Assembly (NCBI RefSeq): GCF_014636175.1
Contig: NZ_BMDW01000025.1
Coordinates: 2,945-51,714, forward strand
Length of the DNA: 48,770 bases
Direction of reading: 5' to 3'
Origin: Sphingomonas psychrolutea
GTDB lineage: Bacteria; Pseudomonadota; Alphaproteobacteria; Sphingomonadales; Sphingomonadaceae
The translations under genes were made by a program, and so were the position numbers. The notes under the pieces were generated by a model. The model was not told the origin of the DNA. It did no database searches and saw only the letters and a list, made by a program, of their open reading frames with translations. Below, in pieces: positions 25,935-35,815 of the stretch. Each line of letters begins with the position of its first letter. Positions within the stretch are counted from its first letter, which is position 1.

Positions 25935-28406
25935 TTGATCTCGTCCAGCGCCACGCTCCGCAAACCCGCCTTTCTCGCTTTGTCGTGCGTCGGCGCGTTT
26001 GCGACCTGGCCGGCCTTCGCCACCGAAGCTGCGCCCGCCGCCGCCAATGATGCCGACCCCGACGGCAAGCTCGACATCATCGTCACCGGATCGCGCGAAC
26101 AACGCCCGCGCGACCCGAAACTGGTCGCACCGCTGATCGACACGCCCAAGTCGATCGTCGTGCTCGACAAGTCCGTCATCGAACAAACCGGATCGACCAC
26201 GCTCGCCGACGCGTTGCGCACCGTCCCCGGCATCACCTTTGGTGCGGCCGAGGGCGGCAATCCGATTGGCGACCGCCCGTTCATCCGTGGCTTCGACAGC
26301 CAGGGCAGCATCTATGTCGATGGCGTTCGCGATCTTGGCGCACAGAATCGCGAAGTGTTCGCGATCGATTCGGTGCAAATCGTGCGCGGATCGGATTCGA
26401 CGCTCGGCGGGCGCGGCAATGCCGGGGGATCGATCAACATTCTCGCCAAGGTGCCGCAGGCGCGGACCTTCGGCTCGGTCGCGGCGAGCTACGGCAATGC
26501 CGATTACAAGCGCGTTTCGGCGGATGTGAACGTGAAGCTGAGCGACACCGCCGCCGTCCGCATCGCCGGGCTGTGGCACGATCAGGACGTTGCCGGGCGC
26601 GATGCGATCTATCAGCGGCGCTGGGGCGTGGCACCCAGCGTCACGATTGGTCTGGGCACACCGACCCGCCTGACGATCGGCTATTATTATCTCGAGAGCC
26701 ACGAATTGCCCGACAGCGGCATTCCGTATCTCTACACGATCGGCAATGCGCCGGGCACCGGACAGATTCGCACCAGCCCGGCGGTCGGCCAGATCACCAC
26801 CGCGGGTGGCCAGACCGACTTCGCCGCACGCTCCAATTTCTACGGCGTCGCGAGCCGCGATTTCCGCGACAGCACGACCAACCAGGCGACAATCCGCGTC
26901 GAGCATGATTTCGGCGGCGTGACGCTGCGCAACACCGCGCGCTACAGCCATGACAGTCAGGCCTATATCTTTACCTTGCCCGACGATTCGACCGGCAATG
27001 TCTATGGCACCGGCCAGGTTTGGCGGCGCGCGAACACGCGCTACAGTTTTGCCGAAAGCATCGTCGACCAGCTCGATCTGTCGGGCAGCGTCATGACCGG
27101 CAGCATCAAGCATGATTTCGCGGTCGGCGCTGAAGTGTCATGGCAAAAGACGCGGCGTGGGACCTTTGTCACGCGCGGCTTCCTCAATGCCAGCGGCACC
27201 GAAATCCTGTCGACCGGCGCGACCATCTCGCCGCGCTGCAACGCCGCCACGGTGTCGCGCTCTTATTGCACCAGCATCTTTGCGCCCAATCCGACCGATC
27301 CGTGGGTCAATTACGCCAGCGACACCTCGACGACGCCCGCTGCGATCGTCCGCTCGCTCCCGCTTGCCGAGACGCAGAACGATGCCGAGACGCAAGCGCT
27401 CTATGGCTTCGATTCGATCACGCTGCTGCCGTCGCTGATCCTCAATGTCGGCGCGCGCTACGACCGCTTCACCTCGCGCGTCACGCCGGGGCAACCGGCC
27501 AATGCGACGACGTCGTTCCGCCTGTCGCGCACCGACGAACTGTTCAACTGGCAGGCGGGTCTCGTGTTCAAGCCGACCAGGGAAACCAGCCTCTACGCTA
27601 GCTACGCCACCGCCGCGACGCCGCCCAACAGCTTGCTGGGTGAGGGGTTCGAGAACAATGCGCTGCCGACGACGACGGTCACCGCGAACTTGCTCGACTC
27701 CCTGCGTGTCCAGAAGACCAAGACCTATGAATTCGGCGCGAAGGGGAATGTGTTCCACGAAAAGCTCGCGCTGGGTGTGGCGGTGTTCCAGACCGACATC
27801 AGCAATGCGCGCGTCACTGATGGCAATAACAACATCGCGTTCCTCGGCTCGACCCGGATTCGCGGGGTGGAATTCAATGCCAACGGCACCATCCTGCCGG
27901 GCTGGACGGTGTTCGGCGGCTATACCTTCCTCGATGCCACGATCGTCGATGGCGGCTTCACCGCGCTCACCGCAGCGGCGAACGGTGCGGCGGCGGCGAC
28001 GACGGTGCTCGTCCCATCGGTCAACACCGGCAAGGCGGTGCCGCAGACCGCGCGGCACAGCGCCACGCTGTCGACCAATGTCGAGCTGACCAAGCGCGTC
28101 TCGATCGGCGGCGGGGTCTATTTCATGGACAAGCAGAATGGCGGCTATGCCGACAATCGCAGCGCGACGCAGACCACTGCCGGCGTGGTGACCGTGGTCC
28201 CCGCGACCAAGATCCTCACGCGCGGCATCCCCAGCTATTGGCGCTTCGATCTGCAGGCGCGCGTCAAGCTGAGCGAGCGCTTCGATCTGTCGGTCAATGC
28301 GCAAAATCTGACCAACAAAACCTATTTCGCCAGCACCTATACCAACCATTATGCGACAATCGCACCGGGCCGCACGGTGTTCGGTACGCTGACCGCCAAA
28401 TTCTGA
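25935..28406 (+). CDS. TonB-dependent siderophore receptor
   Basis: Outer-membrane receptor for ferric siderophore uptake, 823 residues. It has a signal peptide (to about residue 30, FATWPAFA), a TonB-box-like DIIVTGSRE, a plug domain (FIRGFDSQGSIYVDGVRDLG and VQIVRGSDSTLGGRGNAGG), and a 22-strand barrel ending in the aromatic FGTLTAKF. This layout matches the Fiu/PiuA catecholate receptors. The start is TTG at 25935, preceded by GAGGAA; no ATG fits. It is the first gene of a four-gene unit with PiuC-like and PepSY genes and is likely repressed through the upstream palindromes when iron is plentiful. Confidence 0.95.
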   Translation: MISSSATLRKPAFLALSCVGAFATWPAFATEAAPAAANDADPDGKLDIIVTGSREQRPRDPKLVAPLIDTPKSIVVLDKSVIEQTGSTTLADALRTVPGITFGAAEGGNPIGDRPFIRGFDSQGSIYVDGVRDLGAQNREVFAIDSVQIVRGSDSTLGGRGNAGGSINILAKVPQARTFGSVAASYGNADYKRVSADVNVKLSDTAAVRIAGLWHDQDVAGRDAIYQRRWGVAPSVTIGLGTPTRLTIGYYYLESHELPDSGIPYLYTIGNAPGTGQIRTSPAVGQITTAGGQTDFAARSNFYGVASRDFRDSTTNQATIRVEHDFGGVTLRNTARYSHDSQAYIFTLPDDSTGNVYGTGQVWRRANTRYSFAESIVDQLDLSGSVMTGSIKHDFAVGAEVSWQKTRRGTFVTRGFLNASGTEILSTGATISPRCNAATVSRSYCTSIFAPNPTDPWVNYASDTSTTPAAIVRSLPLAETQNDAETQALYGFDSITLLPSLILNVGARYDRFTSRVTPGQPANATTSFRLSRTDELFNWQAGLVFKPTRETSLYASYATAATPPNSLLGEGFENNALPTTTVTANLLDSLRVQKTKTYEFGAKGNVFHEKLALGVAVFQTDISNARVTDGNNNIAFLGSTRIRGVEFNANGTILPGWTVFGGYTFLDATIVDGGFTALTAAANGAAAATTVLVPSVNTGKAVPQTARHSATLSTNVELTKRVSIGGGVYFMDKQNGGYADNRSATQTTAGVVTVVPATKILTRGIPSYWRFDLQARVKLSERFDLSVNAQNLTNKTYFASTYTNHYATIAPGRTVFGTLTAKF

Positions 28407-29137
28407 TGCGCGATCCGGCAACGCTTTCGTCCGAGGAAATCGCTGCGCGCCTGTCAGGCACGCCTGAGGAGCGTGCGGCGTTCGTCCACGCCTGCGCCGC
28501 AGCGGGCGAGGCCGAGGCGCAAGCGCTCTACGGCCAGATGCTGCTCGATGGCACGGGTGTTCCCGCCGACCAACGCGCCGCGCTCGGCTGGTTCATCAAG
28601 GCGGCGGCACAACAGCATCTGATGGCGATCAACATGGTCGGGCGCTGCTACGATCTCGGCTGGGGCACCGCGCCCGACAAGGCGCGCGCGGCCGAATGCT
28701 ACCGCGTCGCCGCCGAGCGCGGCCTCGATTGGGGCATGTATAACTATGCGACGCTGCTGGCGCTCGGCGAAGGCGTCACGCTCGATCGCGCGGCGGCGCT
28801 CGACTGGTTCCGCAAGGCAGCCGCCCTTGGCAACGCCAAGGCGATCAACTTCGTCGGCAGCTTTCACGAAGATGGCTGGGTGGTGGGGCGCGATCTCGCG
28901 GCGGCGGCGCTATGCTACGCGCGCGCCGCGCAGGGCGGGGATTTTCGTGGGGCCTTCAACCACGCGCGCATGCTCGGCGCGGCGGGCAGGCACGAGGAAG
29001 CGATCGGCTGGCTCAAGCGGGCAGGGGCCAGCGCAACCCCGGCGTTCGTCGAGAAGGCCGCCGCCTGGCTCGCCGCGTCCGACGTGGCGGCGTTCCGCGG
29101 GCGCGGCGTCCAGGCGATCCGGAGCGCAGCATGCTGA
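28406..29137 (+). CDS. Sel1-repeat (tetratricopeptide-like) protein of the iron operon
   Basis: A 243-residue protein made of Sel1-like repeats of about 36 residues: [19 protein letters not shown], then [36 protein letters not shown] and [18 protein letters not shown]. The ATG overlaps the receptor stop in TGATG. There is no signal peptide, so it is probably cytoplasmic. A Sel1 protein beside piuA/piuC-like genes is also known in Pseudomonas aeruginosa. Its job is unclear; it may hold the hydroxylase or another partner. Confidence 0.9.
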   Translation: MRDPATLSSEEIAARLSGTPEERAAFVHACAAAGEAEAQALYGQMLLDGTGVPADQRAALGWFIKAAAQQHLMAINMVGRCYDLGWGTAPDKARAAECYRVAAERGLDWGMYNYATLLALGEGVTLDRAAALDWFRKAAALGNAKAINFVGSFHEDGWVVGRDLAAAALCYARAAQGGDFRGAFNHARMLGAAGRHEEAIGWLKRAGASATPAFVEKAAAWLAASDVAAFRGRGVQAIRSAAC

Positions 29138-29814
29138 CCGTCATCCCCGATCTGCTGACGCCGACGCAAGTCACTGATCTGCGCGCGACGATCGATGCAG
29201 GCGACTGGATCGATGGCAATGCGACCTCGGGCACGCAATCCGCACTCGCCAAGCACAACCGGCAAGTGCCCGAGGAGTCGGACGCCGCGCGCGCTGGCGG
29301 CGCGGTGGTGCTCGATGCGCTGGCGGCGTCGCCGCTGTTCGTGGCGGCGGCGCTGCCGCTCAAGGTCTTTCCGCCTTTGTTCAACCGCTACGGCGTCGGC
29401 GACGCTTTCGCACCGCATGTCGACACCGCGATCCGCATCCGGCGCGGCAGCGATTTCCGTATCCGCAGCGATTTGTCCGCAACGCTCTTCCTGTCCGACC
29501 CCGACAATTATGACGGTGGCGAATTGATCGTCCAGACGCAGTTCGGCGAGCAATCGGTCAAGCTGCCTGCCGGGGCGATGGTGCTCTATCCCGCCTCCAG
29601 CCTGCACCGCGTCGCGCCCGTCACGCGGGGGGAGCGCGTGGCCTCCTTTTTCTGGCTTCAGTCGATGGTGCGCGATAGCGAAGCGCGCGCGATGCTGTTC
29701 GAGCTCGACACTGCGATCCAATCGACCGCCGCGCGGCTGGGGCAGGGCGATCCCGAAATCGTCCGGCTGACCGGTGTGTACCATAATCTGCTGCGCCGCT
29801 GGGCGGAGCTCTGA
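29131..29814 (+). CDS. piuC: PKHD-type Fe(II)/2-oxoglutarate hydroxylase (PiuC/YbiX family)
   Basis: Iron- and 2-oxoglutarate-dependent hydroxylase found with catecholate siderophore receptors. The 227-residue product has iron ligands His96 and Asp98 in FAPHVDTAI and His159 in [13 protein letters not shown], plus [10 protein letters not shown] and [10 protein letters not shown] as in YbiX/PiuC. Length equals the family's 225-227. The ATG at 29131 overlaps the end of the Sel1 gene by 7 bases. In other bacteria it is iron-repressed; its natural substrate is not settled to my knowledge. Confidence 0.95.
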   Translation: MLTVIPDLLTPTQVTDLRATIDAGDWIDGNATSGTQSALAKHNRQVPEESDAARAGGAVVLDALAASPLFVAAALPLKVFPPLFNRYGVGDAFAPHVDTAIRIRRGSDFRIRSDLSATLFLSDPDNYDGGELIVQTQFGEQSVKLPAGAMVLYPASSLHRVAPVTRGERVASFFWLQSMVRDSEARAMLFELDTAIQSTAARLGQGDPEIVRLTGVYHNLLRRWAEL

Positions 29815-29821
29815 GGGTTTG

Positions 29822-30913
29822 ATGACGAAGATCGGCATGCGCAACGCCTGGTTTCAGGTGCACAAATGGCTCGGGCTGATCCTCGCAATCCTGATCATTC
29901 CACTGTCGGTGACCGGCGCGGCGTTGGTGTGGGACGAAGCGCTCGATCATGCGCTCAACCCCGGGCGCTATGCCACCAGCGGGGTGCAGGAGATCGCCCC
30001 GGCGCGCTATGTCGCGGCGGCGCGCGCGGTGCTCGCGCCGGACGAGCGGATCGTGTCGCTGACCCTGCCAGACGAAGATGGCGGGCCGGTGGTCATCACG
30101 GCAAGCAAGCCCGGCACGCGCCACGCGCTGCAAGGCCCGCCCGCGCGCACCACCGTCTGGCTCGATCCGCCGAGCGCGCGCGTGCTCGATCACGGCAATA
30201 GCGGCACCGGCCTGATTCGCACCCTGCACATGCTTCACGGGACGATGCTGATCCCCGGCATCGGGCGGCAGGTCGTCGGGTGGATCGGCGTCGCGATGCT
30301 GCTGTCGAGCGTCTCGGGGCTATGGCTGTGGTGGCCGACGGTCGGGCGCTGGGTGCGCGGCTTGCGGTGGCGGCGGCACCGCAACACCGATACGAACTTG
30401 CATCATGTGCTTGGCTTCTGGATCGCGCTGCCCTTGTTCGTGCTGTCGCTGACCGGCGCGTGGATTTCCTTCCCGAAATTCTTCGGCGGCGGGCCGAACA
30501 CGATGGGGATGCGCCCGAACGCGCCGCGCCCGGTGCCGCTGGCGCAGCCCAAATTGTCGGTCGATGCGGTCGTTGCCGCCGCGCAAGCCGCGAAGCTACC
30601 GGGGGCAGTCGGCAAGGTCGAATGGCCGACCGATCGCAAGCCAGTGTGGAAAGTCTCGTTCAACGGCACCCAAACGAGCGTCGGCGTCGCCGAGGCAACG
30701 GGGTTGGCCAAGGTCAATCCCGCCCGTCCAGAGGACACCGCGCGCCTGATGCGCCGCATTCACGACGGCACCGGCATGGGGTTGGGGTGGCAGATCGTGA
30801 TCTTCTTGGGCGGCCTGCTCCCCGCGATCCTCGCGGTGACCGGTATCATCATGTGGTGGCGCGCGCGGGGCTGGAAGGCCGAGTTGAGAGCGAAGCAGGC
30901 GGCGCGCGCTTAA
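29822..30913 (+). CDS. PepSY-domain inner-membrane protein (putative siderophore/iron reductase)
   Basis: A 363-residue membrane protein of the PepSY-associated helix group (PiuB-like). It opens with VHKWLGLILAILIIPLSVTG, the first helix with a histidine that may bind heme. Further helices are around LHGTMLIPGIGRQVVGWIG and VLGFWIALPLFVLSLTG, and the last before the end (IFLGGLLPAILAVTGIIMWW). A periplasmic PepSY part lies between. Members of this group are thought to reduce ferric siderophore at the inner membrane. It follows the PiuC gene by 7 bases and closes the operon. Confidence 0.93.
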   Translation: MTKIGMRNAWFQVHKWLGLILAILIIPLSVTGAALVWDEALDHALNPGRYATSGVQEIAPARYVAAARAVLAPDERIVSLTLPDEDGGPVVITASKPGTRHALQGPPARTTVWLDPPSARVLDHGNSGTGLIRTLHMLHGTMLIPGIGRQVVGWIGVAMLLSSVSGLWLWWPTVGRWVRGLRWRRHRNTDTNLHHVLGFWIALPLFVLSLTGAWISFPKFFGGGPNTMGMRPNAPRPVPLAQPKLSVDAVVAAAQAAKLPGAVGKVEWPTDRKPVWKVSFNGTQTSVGVAEATGLAKVNPARPEDTARLMRRIHDGTGMGLGWQIVIFLGGLLPAILAVTGIIMWWRARGWKAELRAKQAARA

Positions 30914-30929
30914 GGCGAGGGAGGATTGG

Positions 30930-31143
30930 TTCGCGCAGAGGCGCGGAGGACGCAGAGAAGAGAAGAAATTATCGCGCACAAAGACACGAAGACACAAAGA
31001 GTAGCGGTTCAGGGACGGCGATAAAGTCGGAATTATCTCGCCCGCTACGCGGGCATCTCATTTTCCTTCTTTGTGTCTTTGTGTCTTTGTGCGAACAAAT
31101 CTTCTTCTCGGCGTCCTCTGCGTTCTCTGCGCCTCTGCGCGAA
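30930..31143. repeat. long imperfect inverted repeat between convergent genes
   Basis: Arms at about 30930-31003 and 31064-31143 are imperfect reverse complements over roughly 70 bases. Shared parts include TTCGCGCAGAGGCGC and CACAAAGACAC. The AAGACAC motif is repeated in tandem within each arm. A perfect small hairpin, GCCCGC-TAC-GCGGGC at 31040-31054, sits in the centre. The sequence lies between the end of the PepSY gene and the end of the glutamate dehydrogenase gene and fills that space. CGCAGAGGCGC-type repeats are known to me from many bacterial genomes, without a settled role. A two-way terminator function is possible. Confidence 0.8.
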
Positions 31144-31154
31144 TCCCCTTTCTT

Positions 31155-34100
31155 CTACCGCCCTAACAAAACCCGCGCCTGCCCCGCAATCTGCGCCAGC
31201 ATCGCCGCGTTGGGCGCAGGCGCCAACCGCGCGCGGTCGACCACCGCCTTGAACTGCGCGACGCGACCGGCATTTTCGGAAAGCCACGCCTCAACCAGCG
31301 CTTGCGGATCGCTCCCCGCGCCACGCCCGAGAAATTCCAAACGCAATTGCTGGAAATCGCGCGCAAGACCCGCGATCAGCAACCGCTCCCACGGGTCGCT
31401 GGACGAAATGCGTGCGGCATTGGCCTGCGCCCAATCGAGCCCAAGCGCTTGCCCCAGCCGCGTAAACGCCCGCGTCAGCACGGTTTCGTCCAACCCGAGC
31501 CGCTCGCCGAGATCGGCCAGCCCGACCGCGCCGTCGAGCTCGAACAGCCGCACGACCTTCTGCACCAGCTTCTTGGGCGCGCCCGCCGTCTCCAGCGTCT
31601 CGGCGATGCGCGCACTTTGCGCGCTCGCCTCGGCCAGCAACAGCGCCTTGGTCTGACGGTCGAGCTGGACAATGCCCTTCGACAGCCGCGCAAGCGCCGC
31701 ACCCGGCCCGGTGCCGCCGCGCGTGACGCGCAACAGATCGGCGATTTGCGAGCGCGTCGCGACCGCGACCTCATCAAACAACGCGATCCGCGCCGCCTCG
31801 GGCATCGCCGCGGTTTCGATCTCGCGCCACAACGTCGGCAAGTCGAACAGCCGTTCCGCGACGACGAACATGCCGGCAATGTCGCTCATCGCCGCGCCTT
31901 CTTCCTCGGCGAGTTCGAACGGGTACAGCACGCCCATGCGGTTGATGATGCGGTTGGCGAGCTTGGTTGCGACGATTTCGCCGCGGAGGCGATGCTGGTC
32001 GATCGCGCTCCCGAACTTCTTCTGCATCGCACGCGGGAAGGCGGCGTGGAGATCGGGCGCGAGATCGGGGTCGAGCCCGAGCGGCGAGCGTTCGATCGCC
32101 GCCTGCAGCGCGAGCTTGGCGGTCGCGAGCAACACCGCCAGTTCGGGGCGGGTGAGGCCCCGCCCCTCGGCAGCACGGCGCAGCAGGTCGTCGTTCGCGG
32201 CCAGCCCCTCGACCTTGCGATCGAGCGCACCGCTGGCCTCGAAAATCTCGATCAGCCGGACATAGCTCGGCACCGCTCGCGCGCCATCGGCCTCAGCGAT
32301 CGACAGTGCGAGCGTCTGCAGCCGGTTATCCTCGAGCACGAGATGCGCGACATCGTCGGTCATGCCCGCAAGGAAGGTGTTGCGCTTCTCGTACGCCAGG
32401 CGGCCCTCGATCATCTCGCGGTTGAGCGCGATCTTGATGTTGACCTCATTGTCCGAGCAATCGACGCCCGCCGAATTGTCGATGAAATCGGTGTTGATCC
32501 GCCCGCCATATGCCGAGAAGGCAATGCGCGCGGCTTGCGTGACGCCGAGATTCGCGCCTTCGCCGATCGCGGTGACGCGCAGATCCTCGGCATCGACGCG
32601 GAGCCGGTCGTTCGCCGGATCGCCGACCTGGATATTGTTCTCGGCGCGCGCCTTCACATAGGTGCCGATCCCGCCGAACCACAGCAAATCGACCGGGGCC
32701 TTGAGGATCGCCGAGATCAGCGCACCGGGATCGAGCTCGCTTTCCTCCACGCCGAGCACGGCCCGGACTTGCTTCGACAGCTTGATCACCTTGTCGGTGC
32801 GCGGATATACCCCGCCGCCCTTGGAAATCAGCGACGCGTCATAATCCGCCCAGCTCGAGCGCGGCAGCGCGAACATGCGGTTGCGCTCTTCCCAGCTCGC
32901 GGCGGGATCGGGGTCGGGATCGAGGAAGATGTGGCGATGGTCGAACGCCGCGACGATCTTCAACGTCTTGGACAGCAGCATCCCGTTGCCGAACACGTCG
33001 CCCGACATATCGCCGCATCCAACGACGCGCACGGTATCGGTCTGCACATTGACCCCGCGCTCGGCGAAGTGGCGCTGGACACTCAGCCATGCGCCCTTGG
33101 CGGTGATGCCCATCGCCTTGTGATCATAGCCGACCGACCCGCCGCTCGCGAACGCATCGCCGAGCCAGAATTGGCGTTCGAGCGCGATCGCATTGGCGAC
33201 GTCGGAGAAGGTCGCTGTGCCCTTGTCGGCGGCGACGACGAAATAGGGATCCTCGCCATCATGGATCACCACGCCCTCGGGATGCACCACCGCGCCTTCG
33301 ACGATATTGTCGGTGATCGAAAGCAGCGCACGAATGAACACGCGATAGCTTTCGGTTCCCTCGGCGAGCCACGCGTCGCGGTTCGACGCAGGCGGGAGCT
33401 GCTTGGGATAGAAACCGCCCTTGGCACCGGTCGGCACGATCACCGCATTCTTGACGCGCTGCGCCTTCATCAGGCCGAGGATTTCGGTGCGGAAATCGTC
33501 GCGTCGGTCGGACCAGCGCAAGCCCCCGCGCGCGACTGGGCCCGCGCGCAGATGAATCCCCTCGATCCGCGCCGAATAGACCCAGATTTCGCGCCACGGC
33601 ACGGGAGCGGGAAGCCCGGGGACGAGATGGCTGTCGAGCTTGAAGGCGAGGGCGGCTTGGCCCGCGGGGGCAAAGGCATTGGTGCGCAGCGTGGCCGCGA
33701 TGACGCTGCGGATGCTGCGCAGGATGCGGTCATCGTCGATCGCCGAAACCGCATCGAGGCCCGCGTCGATCGCGGCATCGGCCCCCTCAATCCCCTTGCG
33801 CTTGCGCGCCGGATCGTGCGCCGCGGTGAAGCGATCGATCAACGCGGCGGCAACCTTCGGTGCGCGGCGCAGCGCGTCGACCACGGTGACCAGACTGTAG
33901 GTCGATCCCGCTTGCCGCGAATAGCGGAACCAGGCGCGGAACAGCAGCACCGATGCCGGGGCCAGCGCGGCATCGACGATCAGACGGTTGAACGCGTCAT
34001 TCTCGGCCTTGCCCTCCAGCACCGCTTGCACCGCGTTTTCCAATATGGTCGGGTTGGCTGGCAGGGCGCCGATCTCGACCAGAAAATCGTGGACGAAGCC

Positions 34101-35744
34101 GTGCTGGTCGTCGGTCAGCGCGGTCGGCACTTCCTCGACCACGCGGAAGCCGAAATTCTCGAGCACCGGAACCGCATCCGACAAGGGCAAGGCCCCGCCG
34201 AGCCGGTAAACCTTCAGCCGCGCCGCGCCCGCATCGTCGCGGTACAGCCGCACGGAGCGATCCTCGGGCGTTTCCAGTCGCGCCAGGCGATCGATATCGC
34301 GCGCCGCTTCCTCGGCAGTGTTGGCGGCGCGATAGCCTTGCGGGAAGGTTGCCGCGTGTTTGAGCGCAAGCCGCGTCGCGCGCGCCGGATCGAGCAGATC
34401 GCCCAGCGCCGCCTCGACCGCCGGGACCCAGCCGCGCACCATCCGCGCGATGCTCGCGTCGAGTGCGGCGGTATCGGGCATCGTCCCTTCGCCGCGAATG
34501 TCGAGTGTGAAGCGGATCAGCGCGGTGACATCGTCCATCGCCACTGCCCAGTTGAGCAAATGCGCCTTGGCTGCGGCGGTCAGCATCTCACCGATCGCGA
34601 TCCGGCGCGCGGTGGTCAGGTCGTCGCGCGGCAACCATACAAAGGCGAACAAATGTCGCCCGAGCACGCTGCGCACCAGCACCAGTTTCGGGCGCGGGCG
34701 ATCGGCCAGCGACATTGCGGTCAACGCGACGTCTTCGAGCGCTTCGGGTGTGAAGGCGGTGATCAGATCATGCGGCAGCGCCGCCAGTGCATGCGTCAGC
34801 GCCTTGCCGGTATGGCTTTTGGGATCGAACCCGAATTTCGTTTCCAGCGCGGCGAGATGCGTGCGCAGCACGGGGACTTGCTGCGGTGCTGCGTTGAGCG
34901 CGGCGCTGGTCCACAGCCCGGCATGGATCGACAGGCCAGTCACCTTACCCTTCTCAAGCATCGGCACGACCGCGAGATCGAGCGGAACGTGGCGGTGGAC
35001 GCCCGAGATCAAATTGGATTTGAGCAAGAGCGGTGCCGCGCCCCCATCGGTGAACCAGCGCATGGCCAGCGCACGCGATGCCTCGGCGAGCAGCGGCACG
35101 GAGTGCGGGTTGCGCGCGATGCCCAGCGTCGTCGCGGCGCCGCCGTGCCACATCTCATGCCCGAGCAGGGTGAAATTGCGGTCGAGCAACCATGTCAGCA
35201 AGGCGGCACCCTCGCCCTGCGGAAGGGTCGCGATATCGGCCGACATCGCATCCTGCAACGCGCGCCAATCCTGCACCGCCATTCGAACATCGGCGAGGTT
35301 ATGCTCCAATGCGGCAACCAGATCGCGCCGCTCGCGCGCATCGGCACGCTCCAACTCGAGATAGATCATCGATTCGGCCGTGCCGTCGTCACCGACGCTG
35401 GTCAGCGCGCCATCCACATCGCGCGTGACGCACAGCACGGGATGAATGATCCGGTCGATCGCGATGTCGAAGCTGCCGATCGTCGCGGCGATCGAATCGA
35501 CCAGGAACGGCATATCGTCATTGACGATGGCAAGCCGCATCCGGCGCCGCGGATCGGCCCCCGATAACGCCTCCAACGCGATCGTCGCGGTGGCGGCGGG
35601 ACGATGCTCGGCGGTGGCGGCGACGAAGGCGGCAGCCTCCGCGCGCTCGGTCTTGCCGAACCCCTGCAACTCGCCCGGAAGCGCACCTTTGGTCAGCCGG
35701 ACAGCGAGCGCATCCGACAGCGATTTCAGCGTAGTTTTGGCCAT
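31155..35744 (-). CDS. gdh2: NAD-dependent glutamate dehydrogenase, large (about 165 kDa) type
   Basis: Oxidative deamination of glutamate to 2-oxoglutarate and ammonia with NAD. The 1,529-residue product belongs to the very long bacterial type. The long N-terminal regulatory part (with DDMPFLVDSIAATIGSFDIA) is followed by the catalytic part, GPVARGGLRWSDRRDDFRTE and IVPTGAKGGFYPKQLP, then RVVGCGDMSGDVFGNGML for nucleotide binding, and a helical C-terminal region. ATG at 35744 was chosen over one two codons upstream because MAKTTLKSL resembles the usual start; either is possible. No partner gene is needed. It is a central link of nitrogen and carbon metabolism and stands convergent to the iron operon. 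Confidence 0.96.
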   Translation of the reverse strand: MAKTTLKSLSDALAVRLTKGALPGELQGFGKTERAEAAAFVAATAEHRPAATATIALEALSGADPRRRMRLAIVNDDMPFLVDSIAATIGSFDIAIDRIIHPVLCVTRDVDGALTSVGDDGTAESMIYLELERADARERRDLVAALEHNLADVRMAVQDWRALQDAMSADIATLPQGEGAALLTWLLDRNFTLLGHEMWHGGAATTLGIARNPHSVPLLAEASRALAMRWFTDGGAAPLLLKSNLISGVHRHVPLDLAVVPMLEKGKVTGLSIHAGLWTSAALNAAPQQVPVLRTHLAALETKFGFDPKSHTGKALTHALAALPHDLITAFTPEALEDVALTAMSLADRPRPKLVLVRSVLGRHLFAFVWLPRDDLTTARRIAIGEMLTAAAKAHLLNWAVAMDDVTALIRFTLDIRGEGTMPDTAALDASIARMVRGWVPAVEAALGDLLDPARATRLALKHAATFPQGYRAANTAEEAARDIDRLARLETPEDRSVRLYRDDAGAARLKVYRLGGALPLSDAVPVLENFGFRVVEEVPTALTDDQHGFVHDFLVEIGALPANPTILENAVQAVLEGKAENDAFNRLIVDAALAPASVLLFRAWFRYSRQAGSTYSLVTVVDALRRAPKVAAALIDRFTAAHDPARKRKGIEGADAAIDAGLDAVSAIDDDRILRSIRSVIAATLRTNAFAPAGQAALAFKLDSHLVPGLPAPVPWREIWVYSARIEGIHLRAGPVARGGLRWSDRRDDFRTEILGLMKAQRVKNAVIVPTGAKGGFYPKQLPPASNRDAWLAEGTESYRVFIRALLSITDNIVEGAVVHPEGVVIHDGEDPYFVVAADKGTATFSDVANAIALERQFWLGDAFASGGSVGYDHKAMGITAKGAWLSVQRHFAERGVNVQTDTVRVVGCGDMSGDVFGNGMLLSKTLKIVAAFDHRHIFLDPDPDPAASWEERNRMFALPRSSWADYDASLISKGGGVYPRTDKVIKLSKQVRAVLGVEESELDPGALISAILKAPVDLLWFGGIGTYVKARAENNIQVGDPANDRLRVDAEDLRVTAIGEGANLGVTQAARIAFSAYGGRINTDFIDNSAGVDCSDNEVNIKIALNREMIEGRLAYEKRNTFLAGMTDDVAHLVLEDNRLQTLALSIAEADGARAVPSYVRLIEIFEASGALDRKVEGLAANDDLLRRAAEGRGLTRPELAVLLATAKLALQAAIERSPLGLDPDLAPDLHAAFPRAMQKKFGSAIDQHRLRGEIVATKLANRIINRMGVLYPFELAEEEGAAMSDIAGMFVVAERLFDLPTLWREIETAAMPEAARIALFDEVAVATRSQIADLLRVTRGGTGPGAALARLSKGIVQLDRQTKALLLAEASAQSARIAETLETAGAPKKLVQKVVRLFELDGAVGLADLGERLGLDETVLTRAFTRLGQALGLDWAQANAARISSSDPWERLLIAGLARDFQQLRLEFLGRGAGSDPQALVEAWLSENAGRVAQFKAVVDRARLAPAPNAAMLAQIAGQARVLLGR

Positions 35745-35815
35745 GCGCAACCCTATGCGCCGGACGAGTTACGACCTCAAGACTTGTGGCGCTGCAACAT
35801 ACGCCGCGACACCGT

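Noticed and set aside
31302..35567. An open frame of 1,421 codons on the plus strand, opposite glutamate dehydrogenase
   Set aside because: It is the mirror of a GC-rich gene: composition is dominated by Arg, Gly, Ala, Asp and His, there is no domain, and the minus-strand protein has clear catalytic motifs.
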